A DNA stretch of 5,209 bases from an uncultured Synechococcus sp. (GTDB lineage Bacteria > Cyanobacteriota > Cyanobacteriia > PCC-6307 > Cyanobiaceae): NCBI GenBank assembly GCA_937975655.1, contig CALJTZ010000603.1, positions 1 to 5,209 of the forward strand, written 5' to 3'. The position numbers were made by a program, and so were the translations under genes. Shown one piece after another: positions 1 through 5,209 of the stretch (position 1 is its first letter; the number at the start of each line of letters is the position of its first letter). The notes under the pieces were generated by a model. That model made no database searches, had not been told where the DNA came from, and worked only from the letters and a program-made list of their open reading frames with translations.

Positions 1-2
1 TT

Positions 3-41
3 CGGATGTCTAACAAGGCTGTCACCAAGGCCCGCCGTTGA
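3..41 (+). CDS. Possible C-terminal tail of an upstream gene (partial, very uncertain)
   Basis: The frame starting at base 3 reads RMSNKAVTKARR and then a TGA stop at 39-41. The codons (AAC, AAG, GTC, ACC, GCC, CGC) are the G/C-ending type used by the real genes here. The other two forward frames are less gene-like: one stops at 11-13, and the other uses rare-looking codons (CTA, ACA, AGG, TGT) before a TGA at 67-69. If real, this is the basic C-terminus of a gene lying 24 bases before the cofH start and possibly in its operon. Twelve residues are too few to name a family, and the stretch could equally be non-coding leader. Confidence 0.25.
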   Translation, partial: RMSNKAVTKARR

Positions 42-65
42 TCTCGAGCCTGTGAGAGCTCCGCT

Positions 66-1316
66 TTGACGCCCTTGCTTCAGGCCGATCGGCCAGTGCC
101 GGTGGCCCCTTGGGCCTGGTTGGAAGCAGGCGAGTTGTTGGTGCCTCCCCCCTCCGAGGTCAACCATCCTGGAGCCACCTGGAGTCTCGAGCTTCAGCAG
201 CAGCTGCAGGCTGCGCTTCTACGGAATCCGGCGTCGCACGACGCTGGGCGCCTGGCTTTGCTCTTACTGGAGACGCCGCCCAGTTCCTCGCTGCGCCAGG
301 CCGCCGATGGCCTCCGCGAGCAGCTGGCGGGTGACGGTGTCACCTACGTGGTGAATCGCAACTTCAACTTCACCAACCACTGCCTCCAGCACTGCAGCTT
401 CTGCGCGTTCCGCCGGGATCCCGGCGAGGTAGGGGCCTACTGGCATCCCTTCGAACTCCTCCAGGCCAGAGCGGCAGAGGCCCAGGCCCTTGGGGCCACG
501 GAGCTCTGTCTGCAGGGCGGCCTGAACCGCGAGGCGCGGCTCCAGGGCTCTGCCCTTCAGTACTACGTTCAGCTGCTCAATACCTGCCGTGATGCGGCCC
601 CTGGCCTGCATCTGCATGCCTTCTCTCCCCAGGAGTTGCTGTTCATCGCCGAGCAGGACCGGCTGCCCCTGGTGGAGGTGATCGCAGTTCTGAAGCAGGC
701 GGGCCTGGGTTCTGTTCCCGGCACGGCTGCCGAGGTGCTCAGTGAGCGGATCCGGCGCCGCCTCTGCCCTGAGAAACTCACGGCCCGCCAGTGGTGTGCC
801 GTGATCCGCGAAGTGCATGCGGCCGGGCTGCCCAGCACCGCCACGCTGATGGCTGGCCATGTGGAACACCCTGCCGACCGCGCCGCTCACCTGCTCACCC
901 TCGTGGCCCTGCAGCAACGGGCCTGGCAGCATCAGCAGATGGGTTTCACCGAGTTCGTGCTGCTTCCCTTCATCGGGGCCTCCGCACCCGCACCCCTGCG
1001 CCAACGGGTGGGCCGTGACCAGCCTGACCGTGAGGCGATGCTGGCCCTGACGGCCCAGGCGCGGCTGCTCCTGGGGCCCTGGTTTGTGAATCACCAGCCC
1101 AGTTGGGTGAAGCTCACCCTGGAGGGAGCTACGGAAGCCCTGCGCTGGGGCTGCAACGATCTCGGCGGAACGCTCATGGAGGAATCGATCACCACCATGG
1201 CCGGGGCCCAGGGCGGCACCTGCCAGTCGCCGCAGCAGCTGGAGCAGGCCGCTCGCTCCCTGGGTCGGCCCGTACGGGTGCGCACCACGCTCTATGGGGA
1301 GCCGGTATGCGCCTGA
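66..1316 (+). CDS. cofH: CofH, Fo synthase subunit 2 (radical SAM, 5-amino-6-(D-ribitylamino)uracil:L-tyrosine 4-hydroxyphenyl transferase)
   Basis: Family knowledge: CofH joins a tyrosine-derived hydroxybenzyl group to 5-amino-6-ribitylaminouracil by radical SAM chemistry, and CofG then closes the deazaflavin ring to give Fo (8-HDF). In cyanobacteria Fo is best known as the antenna pigment of DNA photolyase. Seen here: VVNRNFNFTN leads into the CxxxCxxC iron-sulfur site at Cys106, Cys110 and Cys113. It is followed by the ELCLQGGLN segment (146-154) and the typical C-terminal block with SWVKL (346-350) and CNDLGGTLMEESI (363-375). At 416 residues it is somewhat longer than usual; the first 60 or so residues are poorly conserved in character. 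The start is uncertain. TTG at 66 is the first possible start after the in-frame stop at 39-41, preceded by a weak GAGAG; GTG at 96 or 102 is the alternative. No cofG lies in the window. The next gene overlaps its last 10 bases. Confidence 0.93.
   Translation: MTPLLQADRPVPVAPWAWLEAGELLVPPPSEVNHPGATWSLELQQQLQAALLRNPASHDAGRLALLLLETPPSSSLRQAADGLREQLAGDGVTYVVNRNFNFTNHCLQHCSFCAFRRDPGEVGAYWHPFELLQARAAEAQALGATELCLQGGLNREARLQGSALQYYVQLLNTCRDAAPGLHLHAFSPQELLFIAEQDRLPLVEVIAVLKQAGLGSVPGTAAEVLSERIRRRLCPEKLTARQWCAVIREVHAAGLPSTATLMAGHVEHPADRAAHLLTLVALQQRAWQHQQMGFTEFVLLPFIGASAPAPLRQRVGRDQPDREAMLALTAQARLLLGPWFVNHQPSWVKLTLEGATEALRWGCNDLGGTLMEESITTMAGAQGGTCQSPQQLEQAARSLGRPVRVRTTLYGEPVCA
1296..1301 (+). promoter_or_regulatory. 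Shine-Dalgarno site for the gene downstream of cofH
   Basis: GGGGAG lies inside the last codons of cofH, 5 bases before the ATG at 1307. It is the clearest ribosome binding site in the window and fixes the start of the downstream gene. The same frame is open from 1103, but that upstream part is only cofH read out of frame. The site implies translation coupled to cofH from one transcript. Confidence 0.65.
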
Positions 1317-2632
1317 CGCTCAGCAAGCTTCCCCTGCGCTGTACCGCCCTCACAACCGCCCTGTTGGTGCTCGCTCCAGCCCTGGTGCTCGGGCTGTTTC
1401 CCCGTAGCAATGCCTTGGGCCTGGATCGGTTGGTGGGGGCTGCGGCGATGGTGCAGAGCTTTGCCTCGGCGGCGGAGCAACCCGTTCCTCCCCTCTGGCG
1501 CCAGCGCCTGGGCGAGGCCTCGGCCCAGCGGCTGTGGCGCCAGCAACGACGCCTGTGGTGGCAGTTCTGGGGGGGGCATGGCGATGCCGGCGCCTACCTG
1601 GTGCTCCATGCTCCAGCCAACGTCCCCCTTCCCGCCAATGGCCTGCGGGTGGATGATCTGCTCGTGGTGGCGCCAGACCCCCTGGCGCGTCAGCTGCTGC
1701 AGGATCAGCTCAAGGTGACCCGCCGAGCTCCGCGGGGCATGGAACAGCGCTGCAGCGCACAGTTGCGTCAGCGGGAGGCCGTGCTGTGGAACGGCACCGC
1801 CCTCGGCCAGATGCTCGGCCCCCTGGCTCCTGTGGTGCAGAGCCTGCAGCACGGTTGCCTGCTGCTGCGTTCGGAGCGAAATGCCCTGCTCTGGCAGGGG
1901 GAGGCGGATGCCACTGAGGGGCTGTTGTCTCGAGCTCCCACTCCTTTATCCGAACCGGTATTGCAACCCCTGCGCGCACCCCTGTTGCTGGAGTTGCAGG
2001 GCCGGCGCCTCGAGCTGCTCAGCCGCGGATTGCTCAGCAGCCAGCTGGTGCGCCAATCCCTTGCCCAAACCTGCGGACTCGGTCCGCAGGAGCTCACGTT
2101 GCTGGAGCGCACGCCCTTCCAGTTGCGGCTCAGGGCCGTGCCCACGGGCAGTTTCCAGGCGGGGCTGGAGCTGCAGGTGCCCGTGGGATCGGATCGCGCC
2201 CGATGGTTGTCCCTGCTGGCCGGCCTGCGCAAGGCCCTGCTGGATCAAGGACTGATGGAGCAGGAGCTGGGGCCTACCGGCCAGGCCCTGCAGGCACCCG
2301 GGCCAGCCAGCACGGTGCCCACCAGCACCTGGAGCCGGGAGGAGGGCACGGTGGTGGGGGGCTGGCGCTGGTTCCAGGCCTCTGGCGTCCCCCAGTTGCT
2401 CCTGTTCCTGGGGCCAGTGCCCACCCAGGCCTCGGTGTCAGCCGCGATCCCCTCGGCTGATTGGCGCCTGCGGCTGCGCCCCCAGGCCATGGTGAAGGCC
2501 TCACTGCTGCCGGAGAGCCTGCCCCTGGTGGTGCGCCGGTCTGCCGAGCTGCAGCTGCTGGGGCGCACGGCCAGTGGCCGTGCCGGCGAGCGCCAGAGCG
2601 CCCTGGCGGGGCGCCTGGATTTGAAGCCTTAG
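1307..2632 (+). CDS. Unrecognised protein with N-terminal signal anchor, translationally coupled to cofH
   Basis: I do not recognise this 441-residue protein. It begins with a basic stretch (Arg2, Lys7, Arg11), then an uninterrupted hydrophobic segment at about 13-31. That segment could be a membrane anchor, or a signal peptide cut after the SNA at 34-36. No second convincing membrane segment follows, so most of the chain (about 35-441) should lie on the far side of a membrane. Residues 63-89 are rich in Trp, Arg and Gln (for example LWWQFWGG at 83-90). The middle and end have alternating hydrophobic stretches such as APLLLELQGRRLELL (224-238), suggesting beta-rich folding. Cysteines at 149, 184 and 256 could form a disulfide. 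Residues about 328-345 look like a Pro/Ala/Ser/Thr linker. No catalytic motif is visible. The start is chosen from the GGGGAG site and the signal segment. It overlaps cofH by 10 bases and thf1 by 4 bases tail to tail. Coding status is secure; function is unknown. Confidence 0.85.
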   Translation: MRLTLSKLPLRCTALTTALLVLAPALVLGLFPRSNALGLDRLVGAAAMVQSFASAAEQPVPPLWRQRLGEASAQRLWRQQRRLWWQFWGGHGDAGAYLVLHAPANVPLPANGLRVDDLLVVAPDPLARQLLQDQLKVTRRAPRGMEQRCSAQLRQREAVLWNGTALGQMLGPLAPVVQSLQHGCLLLRSERNALLWQGEADATEGLLSRAPTPLSEPVLQPLRAPLLLELQGRRLELLSRGLLSSQLVRQSLAQTCGLGPQELTLLERTPFQLRLRAVPTGSFQAGLELQVPVGSDRARWLSLLAGLRKALLDQGLMEQELGPTGQALQAPGPASTVPTSTWSREEGTVVGGWRWFQASGVPQLLLFLGPVPTQASVSAAIPSADWRLRLRPQAMVKASLLPESLPLVVRRSAELQLLGRTASGRAGERQSALAGRLDLKP

Positions 2633-3318
2633 CTGGCTTCCTCTGCTGTAGAACCCTGGCTCTCGGCCCGCTCCCGGCGGCGCCGATCGGCGGCGAGGGT
2701 TTCTTCCATCAGCTCCACCGCCTGGGCCATCTTCTCGATGTTGGTGGCATAGAGGCCCAGGTCCTTGTCCATCCGGTCCTTGATCAGGCCCATGGCCTCT
2801 CCGATCTCGTGGGCGGCGCTGCGCAGGGCCTGAGGCTCCAGGGCTTCGGCGCCACGGGCGCTCTGCAACAGGCTCAGCAGCCCCACGGCCACGAGGCGTG
2901 AGTAGTGGAAGTCCGGGCGCTGCACGCCGGAGAGCAGGCCGGCTATCGGGGCTGGGGCGCCGTCGCCCAGGTTGGAGAGCCAGCCCTTCACCTCTTCGAG
3001 GCTGTGGTGCCCCACGCTGGCCACCGCGTCCGCGGCCATCTGGCGCAGCTGGGCGGGGTCAAAGCCATTGGCGCTGCAGAGGGCGGAGAACAGGGGTTCG
3101 CGCTGCTCGTCCGGCCGGTAGCCCTTGGAGAAGCTGTCGAATACCTGGGTTAGCCCCACGGCGAACAGGCCATCGGCCTGGAAGCCCTTCTGGTGGCTCA
3201 GCAGGTGCAACTCCACCAGCAGTTCGTCCACCAGGCGGCGGTAGAGGGGGGCGATCACATGGGGAAACGCCGCATGAAAGGCCCGCTTGCTGTCGGCAAC
3301 GGTCTGGCTGGCGCCCAC
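2629..3318 (-). CDS. thf1: Thf1/Psb29, thylakoid FtsH-associated photosystem II repair protein
   Basis: Family knowledge: Thf1 (Psb29) is a mostly helical protein of thylakoid membranes that associates with and stabilises the FtsH complex during photosystem II repair. Seen here: the N-terminal signature TVADSKRAFH (6-15), then PLYRRLVDELLVELHLL (24-40), and VGLTQVFDSFSKGYRP (54-69), all typical of the family. The C-terminus (about 191-221) is a charged, Arg/Glu-rich coiled coil, also typical. The length of 229 residues is close to the usual 210-250. No ATG is available near the conserved N-terminus. GTG at 3318 gives MGASQTVADSKR, the expected spacing; TTG at 3324 would add two residues. The open frame continues up to 3768, but that part is antisense to clpP and not Thf1-like. 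No clear ribosome binding site is seen, which is common in cyanobacteria. It is divergent from clpP and overlaps the preceding plus-strand gene by 4 bases at the stops. Confidence 0.93.
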   Translation of the reverse strand: MGASQTVADSKRAFHAAFPHVIAPLYRRLVDELLVELHLLSHQKGFQADGLFAVGLTQVFDSFSKGYRPDEQREPLFSALCSANGFDPAQLRQMAADAVASVGHHSLEEVKGWLSNLGDGAPAPIAGLLSGVQRPDFHYSRLVAVGLLSLLQSARGAEALEPQALRSAAHEIGEAMGLIKDRMDKDLGLYATNIEKMAQAVELMEETLAADRRRRERAESQGSTAEEAS

Positions 3319-3405
3319 GCTCAAGGGTTCAAGGTGGGGCGACCCTAGCGCTGCAGATGCCCCAGTCTCAGTAGGATCCGCAAAGCTGCTGCCTGCTCCG
3401 TGTCG
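3319..3405. promoter_or_regulatory. Divergent thf1/clpP intergenic region, putative promoters
   Basis: These 87 bases must hold the start signals of clpP (plus strand) and, unless it is transcribed from elsewhere, thf1 (minus strand). The only box I can point to is TAGGAT at 3372-3377, a four-of-six match to a -10 element, 28 bases before the clpP ATG. No matching -35 element is visible at the normal spacing. I see no convincing -10 element for thf1. The position makes promoter function likely; the exact elements are weak guesses. Confidence 0.4.
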
Positions 3406-3996
3406 ATGATCCCGATCGTGATCGAAGAGTCGGGCCGAGGGGAGCGGGCGTTCGACATCTATTCCCGGCTGCTGCGGGAGCGGATCATTTTCCTGGGCGA
3501 GCCGGTGACGGCCGAATCCGCTAACCGGATCGTGGCCCAGCTGCTGTTCCTGGAGGCGGAAGATCCCGACAAGGACATCTTCCTGTACATCAATTCCCCC
3601 GGCGGCTCCGTGTACGACGGCCTGGGAATCTTTGACACCATGCAGCACATCAAGCCCGATGTGCAAACCGTGTGCGTGGGTCTGGCCGCCTCCATGGGCG
3701 CCTTCCTGCTCTGTGCCGGTGCCAAGGGCAAGCGCAGCAGCCTCACCCACTCGCGGATCATGATCCACCAGCCCCTAGGGGGTGCTCGCGGTCAGGCCAG
3801 CGACATCCGCATCCAGGCCGACGAGATTCTGTACCTCAAGAAGAAGCTCAACCAGGAGCTTGCCGATCGCACCGGGCAGCCCCTGCCTCGCATCGAGGAA
3901 GACACCGACCGCGACTTCTTCATGTCACCGGCTGAGGCCGTGGAGTATGGCCTGATCGACAAGGTGATCGATAAGCGGCCCGTGCGGCCTGTCTGA
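3406..3996 (+). CDS. clpP: ClpP, ATP-dependent Clp protease proteolytic subunit
   Basis: ClpP forms the barrel-shaped serine protease that degrades soluble proteins fed to it by Clp chaperones (in cyanobacteria ClpC or ClpX). The 196-residue protein has the full catalytic triad: Ser96 in GLAASMGAF, His121 in MIHQP, and Asp170 in DTDRDFF. The spacings between them (25 and 49 residues) equal those of E. coli ClpP. The INSPGG oxyanion-region motif is at 62-67, and the N-terminal AFDIYSRLL (15-23) is the usual ring-entrance segment. Because the triad is intact, this is an active ClpP and not the inactive cyanobacterial ClpR. ATG at 3406 is preferred because it gives the family N-terminus MIPIVIEESG. 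A GTG two codons upstream (3400) is possible. Cyanobacteria carry several clpP copies, so I do not assign a number. It is divergent from thf1 and convergent with ftsH. Confidence 0.97.
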   Translation: MIPIVIEESGRGERAFDIYSRLLRERIIFLGEPVTAESANRIVAQLLFLEAEDPDKDIFLYINSPGGSVYDGLGIFDTMQHIKPDVQTVCVGLAASMGAFLLCAGAKGKRSSLTHSRIMIHQPLGGARGQASDIRIQADEILYLKKKLNQELADRTGQPLPRIEEDTDRDFFMSPAEAVEYGLIDKVIDKRPVRPV

Positions 3997-4026
3997 GCGG
4001 ATTGACCCATGGATCAGCAAGCCATC

Positions 4027-4059
4027 AAAAAAGCCCGCGGTGTAAACCGCGGGCTTTCT
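4027..4059. terminator. Two-way intrinsic terminator between clpP and ftsH
   Basis: AAAGCCCGCGG (4030-4040) and its exact reverse complement (4047-4057) form an 11-base-pair stem. The T4041-A4046 pair extends it to 12, leaving a GTAA tetraloop (a GNRA type in plus-strand RNA). The six A residues at 4027-4032 become a run of six U in minus-strand RNA, making a textbook terminator for ftsH, 27 bases after its stop. In the plus direction, 33 bases after the clpP stop, the tail is only TTTCT, so termination may be less complete. Confidence 0.92.
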
Positions 4060-4084
4060 GCTGGAGTTGCAGGTTCAGGCCTGA

Positions 4085-5209
4085 TCAGGCCGGTGTGGCG
4101 CTGCCGGCACGCTCAAGAAATGGCGAGAAGCGTTCCTTCTCAGGGATTTCGGCGAACTCGGCCACGATGGCGCGGAATTCGTCGCCATCGAGGCTCTCCT
4201 TCTCGATCAGCAGCTCCACCACGCGATCCATGCACTCGCGGTGTTCCGACACCAGTTTCACGGTGTCGGCGTAGCAGGTCTGCACGATCTGGCGCACGGC
4301 ATCATCGATCTTGCTGGCCAGACGATCGGAACCGTCGCTGCGGGTCATCAGGTCGCGGCCCAGGAACACCTCCTGGTTGCCAGCTTCGAACGACACCTGA
4401 CCCAGATCGCTCATGCCGAAGCGGGTGACCATCTGGCGGGCGATCGAGGCCACCTGCTGAATGTCGCCACCGGCGCCGGTGGTGACCTCGGCGTAGCCGA
4501 ACACCACATCCTCGGCAGCACGGCCGCCAAGGGCGCCCATGATCCGGGCCCGCAGCTGGGCGCGGCTCACGAGCATCTGCTCCTCATCGGGGGAGAACCA
4601 GGTCAGGCCCTGGGCCTGGCCGCGGGGGATCAGCGTCACCTTCTGCACGGGATCGTGCGCCTTCACCAGGGTGCCCACCAGGGCATGGCCCACTTCGTGG
4701 TAAGCGATCAGTCGCTTGCTGCGGCCATCGGTGAGGGGTTTGCCCTCCATGCCGGCGATGATCCGATCCACGGCGTCATCGATTTCAGCAAGGGTGGTGG
4801 CCTCCTTGCGGCGGCGGGCCGTGAGGATGGCTGCCTCGTTCAGCAGGTTGGCCAGGTCGGCTCCGGAGAAGCCCGGGGTGCGGCGGGCAATGGCCTCCAG
4901 GCTCACGTCCTCAGCCAACTTCTTGTTGCGGCTGTGCACATTGAGGATCGACAGGCGACCCTTGATATCGGGCACATCCACCTGCACTTGGCGGTCGAAG
5001 CGACCGGGGCGTAGCAGGGCCGAATCGAGCACATCGGCCCGGTTGGTGGCGGCAATGATGATGATGCCGCTGTTGCCCTCGAAGCCGTCCATCTCGGTGA
5101 GCAGCTGGTTGAGGGTCTGCTCCCGCTCGTCGTTGCCGCCGCCGATGCCGGCACCCCGCTGGCGCCCCACCGCATCGATCTCGTCGATGAACACGATGCA
5201 GGGCGCCTT
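4085..5209 (-). CDS. ftsH: FtsH, membrane AAA+ zinc metalloprotease (C-terminal part; 5' end beyond window)
   Basis: FtsH extracts and degrades membrane proteins using ATP; in thylakoids it removes damaged D1 protein of photosystem II. The visible 374 residues (numbered from base 5209) begin at the Walker B segment CIVFIDEID (4-12). The second region of homology follows, with NRADVLDSALLRPGRFDR (56-73) and its two arginine fingers at 67 and 70. The zinc site HEVGH is at 171-175 (bases 4685-4699), and the third ligand is Asp249 in GGDIQQ, 78 residues after the first His as in E. coli. The transmembrane part and Walker A lie outside the window. HEVGH in place of HEAGH, and the tail with DGDEFRAIVAEF, point to the cyanobacterial FtsH2-like/plant VAR2-like group and not FtsH3, but I cannot separate the close paralogues. 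The C-terminus carries a short extra ERAGSATPA. The frame is open to the right edge; the GTG at 5194 is internal, not the start. Confidence 0.97.
   Translation of the reverse strand, partial: KAPCIVFIDEIDAVGRQRGAGIGGGNDEREQTLNQLLTEMDGFEGNSGIIIIAATNRADVLDSALLRPGRFDRQVQVDVPDIKGRLSILNVHSRNKKLAEDVSLEAIARRTPGFSGADLANLLNEAAILTARRRKEATTLAEIDDAVDRIIAGMEGKPLTDGRSKRLIAYHEVGHALVGTLVKAHDPVQKVTLIPRGQAQGLTWFSPDEEQMLVSRAQLRARIMGALGGRAAEDVVFGYAEVTTGAGGDIQQVASIARQMVTRFGMSDLGQVSFEAGNQEVFLGRDLMTRSDGSDRLASKIDDAVRQIVQTCYADTVKLVSEHRECMDRVVELLIEKESLDGDEFRAIVAEFAEIPEKERFSPFLERAGSATPA

Noticed and set aside
264..1094. Long open frame (276 residues) on the minus strand inside cofH
   Set aside because: It is fully antisense to a clearly conserved cofH, has no recognisable motif, and such frames are common in GC-rich coding DNA.
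1103..1306. Upstream extension of the unknown gene inside cofH
   Set aside because: The segment is only cofH read in another frame. The ATG at 1307 has a good ribosome binding site and begins directly with a signal-anchor sequence.
3335..3364. Inverted repeat TGGGGC and GCCCCA with an 18-base gap in the thf1/clpP intergenic region
   Set aside because: A 6-base inverted repeat with free spacing is expected about once by chance in a GC-rich stretch of this size, so I do not call it an operator.
2461..3374. Two plus-strand frames (2461-2901 and 2898-3374) across thf1
   Set aside because: Both are antisense shadows of thf1, and the first also overlaps the end of the unknown gene in another frame.
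3325..3768. Minus-strand extension of thf1 across clpP
   Set aside because: The extra 150 or so residues lie antisense to clpP and bear no resemblance to Thf1, whose conserved N-terminus begins near 3300.
4009..4428. Plus-strand ATG frame after clpP (139 residues)
   Set aside because: It runs through the terminator hairpin and then antisense to ftsH; the product is Arg/Gly/Pro-rich with no family likeness.
4241..5014. Plus-strand open frame (257 residues) inside ftsH
   Set aside because: It is the complementary shadow of the conserved FtsH protease domain; its His/Gly/Leu-rich content is typical of such shadows.
1..5209. Search for HIP1 octamers (GCGATCGC), CRISPR-like repeats, tRNA genes and insertion-sequence ends
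   Set aside because: By eye I found none. Absence of HIP1 fits many picocyanobacteria but is weak evidence in 5 kb.

Overview
The window looks like ordinary chromosomal DNA from a GC-rich picocyanobacterium of the Synechococcus/Cyanobium type. The main reason is the gene content: a Thf1/Psb29 protein, a cyanobacterial ClpP, and an FtsH of the thylakoid type with a HEVGH zinc motif. These occur with a CofH-type Fo synthase subunit, and codon use is strongly G/C-ending. This placement is inference from protein families, not from a marker gene.

Layout. From about base 66 to 2632 there is a plus-strand pair. The first gene is cofH, the radical-SAM enzyme that starts the deazaflavin (Fo) ring. 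It overlaps by 10 bases a 441-residue membrane-anchored or exported protein that I do not recognise. Convergent to this pair, and overlapping its last gene by 4 bases at the stop codons, lies thf1/psb29 on the minus strand (2629-3318). An 87-base intergenic region separates thf1 from divergent clpP (3406-3996, plus strand). clpP converges on ftsH (4085 to beyond the right edge, minus strand), and a strong two-way hairpin terminator sits between them (about 4027-4059). Bases 1-65 hold only the possible tail of an upstream gene.

How the genes fit together. The right half is a protein-quality-control cluster. Thf1/Psb29 is known to associate with and stabilise the thylakoid FtsH complex that removes damaged photosystem II D1 protein, and ClpP is the soluble counterpart protease. 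The left half concerns the deazaflavin Fo (8-HDF), which in cyanobacteria is best known as an antenna pigment of DNA photolyase. Both halves therefore relate to life under strong light, but a functional link between them is speculation.

I found no mobile element, CRISPR array, RNA gene or clearly new system. The least explained item is the unknown protein translationally linked to cofH. There is no gene-free stretch longer than about 90 bases.
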